Shown here in pieces: positions 25,230 to 34,311 of a stretch of 64,000 bases of DNA (the stretch's first letter is position 1; every line of letters begins with the position of its first letter). The notes under the pieces were generated by a model, which ran no database searches, was not told the origin of the DNA, and saw only the letters and a list, made by a program, of their open reading frames with translations. This DNA comes from Methanomicrobia archaeon. Lineage in GTDB: Archaea > Halobacteriota > Bog-38 > Methanoflorentales > Methanoflorentaceae. The position numbers and the translations under genes were made by a program. Location: contig JACTTZ010000007.1 in the NCBI GenBank assembly GCA_015660915.1, positions 1 to 64,000 of the forward strand, written 5' to 3'.

Positions 25230-25534
25230 TGTCTCATTCCTCCGAATTACGATACATTGTTATGTGTTTGGCCATAAGGATTGCCGCGTTGATTTGTCCC
25301 GGGTGCCTGCCCTCCTGAAAGCGTGCTGATTGTTTATGCGAGTTTGTGGACGCTAACAGCCCGAATAGCATCCAGGTAAGGACGGTTTGGGTTGTGCTTT
25401 TCGCAGCTCACATTTTGGCAACCAGCTAGCTACCACGTTGCGAACAGGAGGTGGGCCCTCCACAGCAACCTATTAGTATGATGAGAATGATTAACATATT
25501 AAACATACTAATCATCAAAGGAGGTGAAGGCAAG
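25230..25534 (+). promoter_or_regulatory. Leader and promoter of the His/Met-rich gene, with a 9-bp inverted repeat
   Basis: About 300 bases without a gene. ATTAGTATG (25472-25480) and CATACTAAT (25504-25512) form a perfect inverted repeat with a 23-nt spacer, close before the AGGAGGTGA ribosome-binding site (25520-25528). The arms contain GTATG/CATAC, reminiscent of metal-regulator half-sites, but the spacing differs from the E. coli NikR operator. It could instead be a hairpin in the leader. Confidence 0.45.
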
Positions 25535-25759
25535 ATGCACGAAAAACACGAAGGAGAGATGGGGATGGAGCACGGTATGGGCATGAAAAAGAGTTGGCTC
25601 TTTAAGAAAATGATGTGGGAACAACTCGATGACGACGCCAAGAAGCAGTATATGCTGCGCAAGCTCGATGAGAAGATCATGAAGAAGGAATTCAAAGTCA
25701 AACTCATCCAACACAAAGTTGAGACGTTGCGTATGCTAAAAACGCAGATAGAGAGGTGA
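25535..25759 (+). CDS. Small His/Met-rich protein, possible metal-binding
   Basis: 74 residues starting MHEKHEGEMGMEHGMGMKKS, rich in His, Met and Glu, followed by a basic amphipathic helical region (ending ETLRMLKTQIER). A very strong ribosome-binding site (AGGAGGTGA) precedes ATG 25535, so the longer frame from 25451 is unlikely. His/Met clusters suggest copper or nickel binding. A terminator overlaps its stop codon, then an AbrB-type regulator and an ABC exporter follow. No family recognised. Confidence 0.75.
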   Translation: MHEKHEGEMGMEHGMGMKKSWLFKKMMWEQLDDDAKKQYMLRKLDEKIMKKEFKVKLIQHKVETLRMLKTQIER

Positions 25760-25776
25760 GCTACCACCTCTTTTTT
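25752..25776 (+). terminator. Hairpin terminator overlapping the stop codon of the His/Met-rich gene
   Basis: AGAGGTG (25752-25758) and CACCTCT (25765-25771) form a 7-bp stem with a 6-nt loop, followed by six T. The stop codon TGA lies within the stem-loop, so this short gene is probably expressed as its own transcript. Confidence 0.7.
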
Positions 25777-25828
25777 CTAATATGTTCGCACAATACGTGC
25801 AGAGTGCGTCAGCTGCTCTTCAAGAGAG

Positions 25829-26068
25829 ATGATACGAATGGTCGAAGAAGAAGCAAAACCGGAACACCAACGTGTGCTCGTCAAAGGGTACATGCGTCCA
25901 GACGGCACATCGTACTATGTCGTAATCCCGAAAAAAATCCGAGAGCTCTTTGACCTGAGCGGAGGCGAATATTTCATCATGAAGGCAAAGCCGGAAAAAG
26001 GGAAAATCATGCTGAAGCTTGTGGAGTTTGCGGACGAAGAGCCTGAAAAAGAAACGGAAACGAACTAA
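25829..26068 (+). CDS. AbrB/SpoVT-type DNA-binding protein
   Basis: 79 residues with the swapped-hairpin beta-barrel pattern SYYVVIPKKIRELFDLSGGE near residues 28-47 (IPKxIRExxxLxxG). Such proteins act as dimeric transition-state regulators or antitoxin-like factors; no toxin gene is adjacent. It precedes the ABC exporter genes by about 200 nt and may regulate them. ATG 25829 and ATG 25838 are both possible starts. Confidence 0.85.
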   Translation: MIRMVEEEAKPEHQRVLVKGYMRPDGTSYYVVIPKKIRELFDLSGGEYFIMKAKPEKGKIMLKLVEFADEEPEKETETN

Positions 26069-26275
26069 TTCCGTCGAGATGACCGCGTACCTGTATCAAG
26101 ACGTGAAGACGAACGGGGGACAGTGGTTGGGGACAAAAAACGCAGACCGGTATCCGGCCGGGGTTCACTAGAAGCTATCAGCCCGCAACGTAATGACGGC
26201 GGTCAGCCACGTGGTCTTGATAACTTGCGCGTGCTAGAGACAAAAAAAATCCTTGAATGACCGTGAGGGAATCCT

Positions 26276-27289
26276 ATGAAGAACATCGTTGAGACATTCA
26301 ACCTCACAAAGATCTACAACAAGCAAGTCCGCGCCGTCGATGACGTAAGCGTCCAGATTGAAGAAGGGGAAATATTCGGCTTGCTTGGCCCAAACGGCGC
26401 TGGCAAGACCACGACAATTCACATGCTTACAACGCTAACCCGGCCCACGTCGGGCACTGCGCGTGTAGGCGGGTATGACGTACTTAAAGAGGCACGCAAG
26501 GTGCGAGAAATAACCGGTTACTCGGCACAGGAGGCGGGGGTTGATGAGTACTCCTCTGGCCGGGAGTATTTGACGCTCTTCGGACACTACTATCACCTTG
26601 ATGATCAAACCATACGGCGCAGGGTCAACGAATTGCTTGAGTTGCTGGAACTGACAGACGCTGCAGATCGATTGGTCGCCACGTATTCGGGCGGCATGCG
26701 CAAACGGCTTGAGATCGGCACAGCCCTCATGCACAGGCCCCAACTCCTTGTGGTTGACGAACCTACGCTCGGGCTTGATATTCAGACGCGCGTTCGCATA
26801 TGGGACTATATTCGCACGCTCAACAAAGACGGCATGTCTATCCTTTTGACCACCCACTACTTGGAGGAGACCGACAAGCTCTGTGACCGCGTAGCGATTA
26901 TGGATCACGGCCGCATCGTTGCCTTGGGAACGCCCAATGAACTGAAAGGAGAGATTCACGGCGACGTCGTCATGCTAACGCTGCCGCTTGAGGAGCCTGA
27001 CCAGCGGGCGAAGACCGTCGAAAAGGCGACGCGAATTTTAGTTGCTCAAACGTTCGTAAAGGAGGTCCAGCCCACCGACGAAGGACTCAATGCTTACGTT
27101 GACCAAGGAAGCTCTGCAGTGCCTCAGATTCTGCATTTACTTGAGCAAGGCGGGCTGACGATAGGAGAAATCTCGCTAGCGCGCCCTTCGCTAGACGACG
27201 TTTTCCTCAAATATACCGGTCGAACGATACGTGAGGAGAAGGGAAAGGCGGTTGGGGCGAGGGCCGCGTGGATCAGGAGGCCTCGGTAA
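26276..27289 (+). CDS. ABC transporter ATPase, DrrA-like
   Basis: 337 residues with Walker A LLGPNGAGKTTTIHML, Q-loop YSAQEAGVDEY, signature YSGGMRKRLEIG, Walker B LLVVDEPTLGLD and switch His in TTHYLEETD. The DrrA-type C-terminal extension (about residues 230-337) is present. It pairs with the permease beginning 3 nt after its stop codon. Likely exports a hydrophobic compound or acts in resistance; substrate unknown. Confidence 0.93.
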   Translation: MKNIVETFNLTKIYNKQVRAVDDVSVQIEEGEIFGLLGPNGAGKTTTIHMLTTLTRPTSGTARVGGYDVLKEARKVREITGYSAQEAGVDEYSSGREYLTLFGHYYHLDDQTIRRRVNELLELLELTDAADRLVATYSGGMRKRLEIGTALMHRPQLLVVDEPTLGLDIQTRVRIWDYIRTLNKDGMSILLTTHYLEETDKLCDRVAIMDHGRIVALGTPNELKGEIHGDVVMLTLPLEEPDQRAKTVEKATRILVAQTFVKEVQPTDEGLNAYVDQGSSAVPQILHLLEQGGLTIGEISLARPSLDDVFLKYTGRTIREEKGKAVGARAAWIRRPR

Positions 27290-27291
27290 CC

Positions 27292-28056
27292 ATGCGAAAC
27301 GCAATCAAGGACACGTGGTATACGCTGCTCAGGTATCTACGCACCTTCGTGCACAACCCCTTCTGGATGCTTATTCTTTTGATTCAACCGATGATCTGGC
27401 TAGTGCTGTTCACGCAGCTCTTCCAGAGCATCACGCTTGGCTTCACGTCAGGCAGTTACGTGCAGTTCTTTGCCCCTGGCCTCATCGTTATGTTGGCCGT
27501 CTTCAACGCGAACGCCTTGGCGTTTCGCATGCTGAACGACATCAATTATGGCGTCCTTGAAAAAATGATTGCGACGCCGGTGAACCGTTATTCACTGATC
27601 GTTGGCGGCCTGCTCTATATCGCAGTCACCTGGGTATTGCAGGTGATCATCGTTTTGATCGTCTCCTTTTTGATGGGTGCGAGCGTCGCAACGGGGGTTG
27701 CCGGTGTCCTGCTCACGTTCGTCATCGTGAGCATGTTGGGAATAGGTCTGACCGGTCTCGTAGCTGCGCTCGCGGTTACGATGAAAAGACCAGAACCAGT
27801 AGTGCTGATCGCCAACCTAATAACGCTGCCTCTTATGTTCTTGTCTAGCATACTGATTCCAGCGTACTTGACTCCCAGCTGGATCCAGACGGCAATGAAG
27901 TTTAACCCAGTTAACTATGCGATACTCGCTGTACGGCCGATGTTCCTGACTGGATTCGATTGGATGGCGATCGCACAGGCGGTTATCGTATGCGGGGCTT
28001 TTGCGCTGGTTGCGATCGTTGTTGAGACGGCCGCTTTCAGAAGATTTGGCGGCTGA
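27292..28056 (+). CDS. ABC-2 type permease of a DrrAB-like exporter
   Basis: About 254 residues with six hydrophobic segments and the ABC-2 membrane pattern, including PMIWLVLFTQLFQSITLG near the N-terminus and PLMFLSSILIPAYLTPSW late. ATG 27292 begins 2 nt after the ATPase stop; a GTG at 27268 would overlap the ATPase and is less likely. Forms the membrane half of the exporter. Confidence 0.9.
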   Translation: MRNAIKDTWYTLLRYLRTFVHNPFWMLILLIQPMIWLVLFTQLFQSITLGFTSGSYVQFFAPGLIVMLAVFNANALAFRMLNDINYGVLEKMIATPVNRYSLIVGGLLYIAVTWVLQVIIVLIVSFLMGASVATGVAGVLLTFVIVSMLGIGLTGLVAALAVTMKRPEPVVLIANLITLPLMFLSSILIPAYLTPSWIQTAMKFNPVNYAILAVRPMFLTGFDWMAIAQAVIVCGAFALVAIVVETAAFRRFGG

Positions 28057-28118
28057 AAATAAGAGCGTTTGTAAGTGCCTTTAGCGCTCTGAGTTTCGGG
28101 AACGAAGACAGAGAAAGG

Positions 28119-30128
28119 TTACACGAGATGAAGGCTCGTTATGATGATATCAATCGCTTTGATCCCGATGAATGGCACTATTAAGCCGCCAACACCGTAA
28201 ATCGCAATATTTCTCAAAAGGATTGTTGACGCGTCACTCGGCTTGTATTTCACGCCCCTCATGGCAAGCGGAATAAGCGCCGGAATGATAAGGGCGTTAA
28301 AAATTACAGCAGACAGTATCGCGCTGCTCGGCGACGACAGCGCCATAATATTGAGCCTATTTACTTGAGGGATAGCAACTGCGAAGACGGCCGGGATAAT
28401 AGCAAAGTACTTCGCGACGTCGTTCACGATGCTAAACGTCGTGATGGCGCCCCGCGTCATAAGGAGCTGTTTTCCGATCGAAACGACGGGAATCAGTTTC
28501 GATGGGTCGCTGTCGAGGTCGACCATATTTGCGGCCTCCTTAGCCGCCTGCGTCCCGCTGTTCATAGCCAGTCCTACGTCGGCTTGTGCCAATGCGGGGG
28601 CGTCGTTGGTGCCATCGCCAGTCATTGCGACGAGCTTGCCATCTGTCTGCTCTCTGCTAACGATGTCTATCTTATCTTCAGGCTTGCTCTCGGGAACATA
28701 GTCGTCGACGCCAGCCTCAGTGGCTATCGTTGCCGCGGTGAGCCGGTTATCGCCGGTGACCATAACGGTCTTGATTCCCATGCTCTTCAACTCGTGCAGC
28801 CTATCGCGCATTCCTGGCTTGACCGTATCTTTGAGGTGAATGACGCCGATGGGCTCACGATCAACCGATACGACGAGAGGTGTCGCTCCCTTGCGTGAAA
28901 TCTCGTCTACGATTTCTTTGAACCCTTTGGGTACGTAGTTCATGTAGGCTGACATCACGTCAAACGCCCCCTTACGGATCTCTGAGCCATCTGCCAAATC
29001 GACGCCACTCATCTTCGTATCTGCTGAGAAGTCGATCACATCCCTCACCTCGGGTTCGGCCAAATCAGGCACAAGCTTGCTTGCAAGCCTCACAATCGAC
29101 CGACCTTCCGGGGTCTCGTCGCGCACTGAGGAGAGAAAAGCGGCCTTTGTGACGTCAGCGCCGGTCTTATCGCCGAAGGGGATAAATTCTTCCGCGAGTC
29201 TGTTTCCAATCGTAATCGTCCCCGTCTTGTCTAGGATGAGGGTGTTGATATCTCCTGAGGCCTCAACGGCCTTTCCCGACTTGGCGATAACGTTGAACTG
29301 CGTCACCCTGTCCATGCCGGCGATTCCGATTGCCGATAACAGACCGCCGATGGTCGTGGGGATGAGGCAGACGAGGAGAGCAATCAAGGTGGTCGCATCG
29401 ACAAATACGCCTTCGTAGCTCGCGAGGGCGTTGAGGGTCACGATGACGAGGAGGAATATCCACGTGAGGCCGGCGAGTACCATCGTAAGCGCTATTTCGT
29501 TCGGCGTTTTTTGTCGCGAAGCCCCCTCGACCAGGGCGATCATTTTGTCGAGAAACGACTCTCCCGGATTTGCGGTGATGCGAATAGTAAGCTCGTCGCT
29601 CAAAAGTGTGGTACCGCCGGTTACTGAACTGAAATCACCCCCGCTCTCTCGTATGACCGGCGCTGACTCACCCGTTATCGCTGATTCGTCTACCGCACCC
29701 CTGCCCTTAATGACCTCGCCATCATTGGGGATCATATCGCCAGCCGTGACCCTGACGACGTCGCCTTTCACGAGAGAGTGCCCATCCACTTCGACGATCT
29801 CGTCGCCAACGACCTTCCTTGCGGTGATCTCCTTTTTTGTTTTCTTCAGGCTCTCTGCCTGAGCTTTGCCACGCCCCTCAGCGATTGCTTCAGAGAAGGT
29901 TGCGAAGAACACGGTTATCAGCAGAATTGCCGAAATCTGGCCGATGAACGTCGCCTTTCCGCTGCCTGATATCGCGGCAGAGACCGCCAGTATAAACGTA
30001 TAGACGAAGCCGACTTCGACGACAAACATGACCGGGTTCGCGATGAGCAGCCGTGGGTCGAACTTGCGTATCGATGCACGCAGCGCGTCAGTGAGCAACG
30101 TCCTGCTGTACCACTTCTGGTCAACCAC
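28119..30128 (-). CDS. kdpB: KdpB, catalytic P-type ATPase subunit (copy 1)
   Basis: Energises high-affinity K+ uptake in the Kdp complex. 669 residues with the phosphorylation motif [13 protein letters not shown], actuator TGES in [15 protein letters not shown], nucleotide-domain segments and the hinge [20 protein letters not shown]. It follows kdpA1 by 12 nt on the minus strand and is strikingly similar to copy 2 (32291-34303) through the actuator and P domains. Ends the cluster; no kdpC follows it directly. Confidence 0.97.
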   Translation of the reverse strand: MVDQKWYSRTLLTDALRASIRKFDPRLLIANPVMFVVEVGFVYTFILAVSAAISGSGKATFIGQISAILLITVFFATFSEAIAEGRGKAQAESLKKTKKEITARKVVGDEIVEVDGHSLVKGDVVRVTAGDMIPNDGEVIKGRGAVDESAITGESAPVIRESGGDFSSVTGGTTLLSDELTIRITANPGESFLDKMIALVEGASRQKTPNEIALTMVLAGLTWIFLLVIVTLNALASYEGVFVDATTLIALLVCLIPTTIGGLLSAIGIAGMDRVTQFNVIAKSGKAVEASGDINTLILDKTGTITIGNRLAEEFIPFGDKTGADVTKAAFLSSVRDETPEGRSIVRLASKLVPDLAEPEVRDVIDFSADTKMSGVDLADGSEIRKGAFDVMSAYMNYVPKGFKEIVDEISRKGATPLVVSVDREPIGVIHLKDTVKPGMRDRLHELKSMGIKTVMVTGDNRLTAATIATEAGVDDYVPESKPEDKIDIVSREQTDGKLVAMTGDGTNDAPALAQADVGLAMNSGTQAAKEAANMVDLDSDPSKLIPVVSIGKQLLMTRGAITTFSIVNDVAKYFAIIPAVFAVAIPQVNRLNIMALSSPSSAILSAVIFNALIIPALIPLAMRGVKYKPSDASTILLRNIAIYGVGGLIVPFIGIKAIDIIITSLHLV

Positions 30129-30140
30129 GATATTCCCTCC

Positions 30141-31838
30141 TCATAGTAGTGCCTCTCCTAATGGTCCGAGCACGAGCACCGGGAAAAACGTAAGCGCGCC
30201 GAGGATCACGATGACGCCGATCAAGATAAGACCAAAAAGCCACTTGTCGGTGCGAAACGTTCCAACATCGTACGGCGTGATCTTCTTTTGCATGAAAGAG
30301 TTTGAAACGAGGAGCATGAGCGGGAAGGTGACGTACCGGCCGAGCAGCATCGTGATCCCCAGGGTGTAGTTCAAAAAAGGCGTATCTGCGTGCAAACCGG
30401 CAAACGCGGATCCATTGTTTGCCGCGGCCGTAGCATACGCGTAGAGCATCTCCGTGAAGCCATGAAACCCGGGGTTGCCCATTGCGCCTGCCGCGAACAC
30501 GACGCCTGCTGCGGTACCGCCAAGTATCAAGATCGGATGGACGAGAAATGCGAGCAAGGTGAGCTTAACCTCTTTAGATTCGATCTTTCGGCCGAGGTAC
30601 TGTGGGGCGCGGCCCACCATGAGGCCTGCGATGAACACGGCGAGTATCACGTAGATCAGAATGCTCAACAGCCCGGACCCCTCGCCCGCAAACGGTGAGT
30701 TAAGCATGAGCAGACTTAGCGGGACTAACCCGCCGAGGGCAGTATAACTGTCTAACATGCTGTTTACTGATCCCGTTCCCGTAGAGGTCGTCGTCACGGT
30801 GAATATCATCGACCCGCTGACGCCGAAGCGAACTTCCTTCCCCTGCATATTTCCCGCAGATTGGTTTACGGCTAAGTTCGAAAGCGCTTGGTTTGACGTC
30901 TCCGCAGCGAGGCCGATGCTGAGCATCACGACGAATATGACTATGAGCGCTCCGATGAGCACCCACGCCTCTCGAGTATTCCCTACGAGGACGCCAAACG
31001 CGTAAATTAATGAAATCGGCAACACGAGCATAGCAACTATTTCCACGACGTTCGTCACGGGAGTCGGGTTCTCATATGGGAAGGCGGAGTTCTGTGCGTA
31101 ATATCCGCCTCCGTTCGTCCCGAGATGCTTGATTGATTCAAGTGACGCAACGGGTCCCCGGTAGAGGGTGTCACTAGCCCCCTCTGCCGTTTTGTAAGTG
31201 AGGGGCCCATTGAGCGTTTGTGGAACGCCCTGCGCCACCAAAATGAGCGAAACGATCAAAGCAAGCGGGATTAGCACGCGCGTTAATGAACGCACAAAAT
31301 CAAAGTAGAAGTTGCCCATCCCGGAAATTTGCCGAAACCCAGGTCGTTTGTCCCTGCTCGCAAATCCTCTGATAAACGCAGCACCGGCAGCCAGTCCTGT
31401 GGCCGCTGAGGTGAACATGAGAAACGTGATACAGACCATCTGGCTGAGGTAGGATAATTGTGTCTCGCCGGCATAGCTCTGCCAATTCGTGTTGGTGATG
31501 AAGCTTGTGGCAGTGTTAAACGCTTGATCGATCGCCATGTTTGGCGCGCCGTTCGGGTTGAGGGGAAGCGATGCCTGGTTTAGCAGAATGACGAGAACAA
31601 CGACGGCCATCAAGCCGTTGAGCAGCAAAAGGTTGAGGATGTAGCGCTTCACGCTCATGTTTTCAGTCGGATTAACACCGAGTATTCTAAACAAGGCGCG
31701 CTCGAACGGTCCAAAGAGCGTGTCGAATCGACTGCGTTCTTTAAAGTACACCGCGACGACGTAGCCTCCGACAGGGCGAGTGAGAGCTAGCACTACCACA
31801 ATTATTATTATGGCTTGAACAATCCCCGCGAAGTCCAC
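30141..31838 (-). CDS. kdpA: KdpA, potassium-binding channel-like subunit (copy 1)
   Basis: About 565 residues, normal for KdpA. The four selectivity-filter regions are visible: FITNTNWQSYAGETQLSYL, LGTNGGGYYAQNSAFPYENP, SNLAVNQSAGNMQGKEVRFG and AAANNGSAFAGLHAD. The open frame extends 50 residues further upstream, but that part is kdpF in another frame. True start is GTG 31838 (VDFAGIV) or GTG 31847, which overlaps the kdpF stop. Part of kdpF1-kdpA1-kdpB1. Confidence 0.96.
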   Translation of the reverse strand: MDFAGIVQAIIIIVVVLALTRPVGGYVVAVYFKERSRFDTLFGPFERALFRILGVNPTENMSVKRYILNLLLLNGLMAVVVLVILLNQASLPLNPNGAPNMAIDQAFNTATSFITNTNWQSYAGETQLSYLSQMVCITFLMFTSAATGLAAGAAFIRGFASRDKRPGFRQISGMGNFYFDFVRSLTRVLIPLALIVSLILVAQGVPQTLNGPLTYKTAEGASDTLYRGPVASLESIKHLGTNGGGYYAQNSAFPYENPTPVTNVVEIVAMLVLPISLIYAFGVLVGNTREAWVLIGALIVIFVVMLSIGLAAETSNQALSNLAVNQSAGNMQGKEVRFGVSGSMIFTVTTTSTGTGSVNSMLDSYTALGGLVPLSLLMLNSPFAGEGSGLLSILIYVILAVFIAGLMVGRAPQYLGRKIESKEVKLTLLAFLVHPILILGGTAAGVVFAAGAMGNPGFHGFTEMLYAYATAAANNGSAFAGLHADTPFLNYTLGITMLLGRYVTFPLMLLVSNSFMQKKITPYDVGTFRTDKWLFGLILIGVIVILGALTFFPVLVLGPLGEALL

Positions 31839-31846
31839 TTGAACCA

Positions 31847-31936
31847 CTAAAACCTTTCTGGATAGAGAATCACGTACGTGAGATAGAGGAGCAACAATAG
31901 AGCGATGGCCACGAACACGAGGTAAGAGGCATCCAT
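31847..31936 (-). CDS. kdpF: KdpF-like small membrane subunit (copy 1)
   Basis: A 29-residue gene below normal gene-finder size. It is a single hydrophobic helix starting MDASYLVFVAIALLLLL and ending YVILYPERF, the terminal pattern of KdpF peptides that stabilise the Kdp complex. It is directly upstream of kdpA1, the classic kdpFA order, and a TATA box lies about 28 nt before ATG 31936. Confidence 0.85.
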   Translation of the reverse strand: MDASYLVFVAIALLLLLYLTYVILYPERF

Positions 31937-31960
31937 CGAATCCTATGATAGGTATTGTTC

Positions 31961-31970
31961 TATAAAATAC
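31961..31970 (-). promoter_or_regulatory. TATA box for kdpF1-kdpA1-kdpB1
   Basis: Minus-strand GTATTTTATA centred about 28 nt before the kdpF1 ATG, indicating that this set has its own promoter separate from kdpA2-kdpB2. Confidence 0.5.
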
Positions 31971-32094
31971 CCGCGGCTTGCATTTTACGCCTTCCATCGC
32001 AAAGCAAATGAGCGTGGGCTTGGCGAAAAAGGCGTTGAAACTTCTGGGTGTCGAGAAGAATAAAGAAGGGCTGCCTCAGCTCATCCGCGCAGTC

Positions 32095-32232
32095 CTAAAA
32101 TCGTTCTGGGCGAAACAGCACGTAAGTGAGATAGCCAACCAGGATAATTCCGAGGATAACAAAGGCAATGTAAATTAGGGTATCACTCGAAGCGATAATG
32201 TCCGTAAATATTTGTGACACAAGCATATACAT
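32095..32232 (-). CDS. kdpF: KdpF-like small membrane subunit (copy 2)
   Basis: A second KdpF-like peptide, up to 45 residues, starting MYMLVSQIFTDIIASS and ending GYLTYVLFRPERF. The ending closely resembles copy 1 (YLTYVILYPERF). It lies downstream of kdpB2 rather than upstream of kdpA2, an unusual position. Starts are ATG 32232, ATG 32226 or GTG 32220. Too short for a standard ORF caller, but the PERF ending is convincing. Confidence 0.78.
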   Translation of the reverse strand: MYMLVSQIFTDIIASSDTLIYIAFVILGIILVGYLTYVLFRPERF

Positions 32233-32290
32233 CAACTAATCGGCTAATCTTATGACGTAAATATTCAGCTCTTTGAAGGCATGCAGGGCA

Positions 32291-34303
32291 TTAAACTACA
32301 ATATGCAGGTAATTCACTAACAGATCGATGGCTTTAATAGCGATAAACGGGGTGAGCAATCCGCCTATACCGTAAACCGCGACGTTTCTTACCAGCGTTG
32401 AAGTAGCATCTTTTGGCTTATATTTTACCCCTCTCATAGCGAGTGGAATCAATGCGAGAATGACGAACGTGTTAAAGATAACGGCCGACAATATCGCACT
32501 ATGTGGTGACTGCAGGTTTATGAAATCAAGCTTGCTAATCGCCGGAAGCGTTGCGGCAAATATGGCCGGCAGTATCGTAAAATATTTGGCGAAATCGGTT
32601 ACAACGCTGAAAGTCGTGATTGACCCTCGCGTCATAAGGAGCTGTTTTCCGATCCCTACGACGGCAATCAACTTAGTTGGATCGCTATCGAGATCAATCA
32701 TGTTCGCCGCCTCTTTAGCCGCCTGTGTTCCGCTATTCATTGCAAGCCCCACGTCGGCTTGAGCAAGGGCGGGGGCGTCGTTCGTCCCGTCTCCGGTCAT
32801 CGCGACAATTTTCCCCTGCTTTTGTTCGGCTTCCACGATCTTTATTTTGTCCTCTGGTTTGCTCTCGGCAACGTAGTCGTCGACGCCCGCTTCAGCCGCG
32901 ATTGTCGCTGCGGTGAGCCGGTTATCACCGGTGACCATGATAGTTTTAATGCCCATTTCCCTTAGCTCTTGTAACCGCTCGCGCATGCCCGGCTTAACCG
33001 TGTCTTTGAGATGAATGACTCCTATCGGCTCTCTGTCCACGGATACGACGAGTGGCGTCGCTCCGCGCTGCGCGATTCCGTCGATAACTTCTCTAAACCC
33101 TTGTGGGACGTAGCGCACATAGTCGCTCATGACATCGAAGGCACCCTTCCGCACCTCCCTGCCGTCAGCCAGATCAACCCCACTCATCTTTGTCGATGCC
33201 GAGAACTCGATGACGTTTTTGACGTCAGGGCGTGTCAAGTCGGGAATCAGTTTTTGCGCGAGGGCGACGATGGATCTGCCCTCTGGGGTCTCGTCGCAGA
33301 CCGACGAGAGATACGATGCGCGCGTGACGTCAGCCTCCGTTTTATCGCCTAACGGGATGAACTCCTCTGCCAGTCGGTTCCCAATGGTGATGGTGCCTGT
33401 TTTGTCGAGTATGATGGTGTTCACATCACCTGCAGCTTCAACGGCTCTCCCGGAAGTGGCGATGACGTTGAACTGCGTTACCCTGTCCATCCCGGCGATG
33501 CCGATTGCCGGCAATAGCCCACCAATGGTCGTCGGGGCAAGACATGCGAGCAGCCCGTATAACACCGTGATGTCGCTTGTGACGCCCAAGAAGCTGCCTA
33601 GGGTGTTGAAGGTGATGATGATGACCGTGAGTATCCACGTGAAACCTGCGAGGACGGTAGTCAGGGCGAGTTCGTTGGGCGTCTTTTGTCTTGTCGCCCC
33701 TTCGACCAGCGCGATCATCTTGTCCAGGAAAGACTCGCCCGGATTTGCTGTGATCTCTATTAACAGCTCATCGCTCAGAAGCGTCGTGCCGCCGGTCACC
33801 GAGGTAAAGTCGCCACCACTCTCTCGTATCACCGGCGCTGATTCGCCGGTTATCGCCGACTCATCGACGGAGCCACTGCCTTTGATCACGTCTCCGTCAT
33901 TGGGGATCGTGTCGCCTGCCCGAACAATGACCCTGTCACCTTTCACCAGTTCGGATGAATCCACCTCAGTTATCGTACCATCATCGGCTATTTTTTGGGC
34001 ACGCACCTCTTTCCTCGTCTTTCTGAGGCTTTCTGCTTGAGCTCTGCCCCTCCCCTCTGAAAGCGCTTCTGCGAACGTAGAAAACCACACGGTAAGCAGC
34101 AAGAGTATTGATATTTCCGTGTTGAACAGAGCAACGCTCGATCCGAAAATCCAGGCGCCGATAGCTAGGATGAGCGCGAAGAAGAAGCTGACCTCGACGA
34201 CGAACATGACGGGGTTGCCGATCACGTGTCGAGGGCTCAGTTTCTTAATCGAGTCAGCAAAAGCGTCGACCAGAATTTTTCTGCTGTAAACTCCATTGCT
34301 CAT
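32291..34303 (-). CDS. kdpB: KdpB, catalytic P-type ATPase subunit (copy 2)
   Basis: 670 residues with the same ATPase motifs as copy 1: [29 protein letters not shown] and [20 protein letters not shown]. The first membrane helices and C-terminal helices differ more than the cytoplasmic domains. It follows kdpA2 by 8 nt. Together with the other copy this gives two complete catalytic subunits for one KdpC. Confidence 0.97.
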   Translation of the reverse strand: MSNGVYSRKILVDAFADSIKKLSPRHVIGNPVMFVVEVSFFFALILAIGAWIFGSSVALFNTEISILLLLTVWFSTFAEALSEGRGRAQAESLRKTRKEVRAQKIADDGTITEVDSSELVKGDRVIVRAGDTIPNDGDVIKGSGSVDESAITGESAPVIRESGGDFTSVTGGTTLLSDELLIEITANPGESFLDKMIALVEGATRQKTPNELALTTVLAGFTWILTVIIITFNTLGSFLGVTSDITVLYGLLACLAPTTIGGLLPAIGIAGMDRVTQFNVIATSGRAVEAAGDVNTIILDKTGTITIGNRLAEEFIPLGDKTEADVTRASYLSSVCDETPEGRSIVALAQKLIPDLTRPDVKNVIEFSASTKMSGVDLADGREVRKGAFDVMSDYVRYVPQGFREVIDGIAQRGATPLVVSVDREPIGVIHLKDTVKPGMRERLQELREMGIKTIMVTGDNRLTAATIAAEAGVDDYVAESKPEDKIKIVEAEQKQGKIVAMTGDGTNDAPALAQADVGLAMNSGTQAAKEAANMIDLDSDPTKLIAVVGIGKQLLMTRGSITTFSVVTDFAKYFTILPAIFAATLPAISKLDFINLQSPHSAILSAVIFNTFVILALIPLAMRGVKYKPKDATSTLVRNVAVYGIGGLLTPFIAIKAIDLLVNYLHIVV

Positions 34304-34311
34304 TGTGCCTC

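Noticed and set aside
25451-25534. Extended start of the His/Met-rich gene
   Set aside because: The extension runs through the inverted repeat, and the strong ribosome site is placed for ATG 25535.
31978-32178. + strand 66-residue frame near kdpF2
   Set aside because: It is antisense to kdpF2 and the promoter of kdpF1; some amphipathic character is visible but there is no ribosome site or family.
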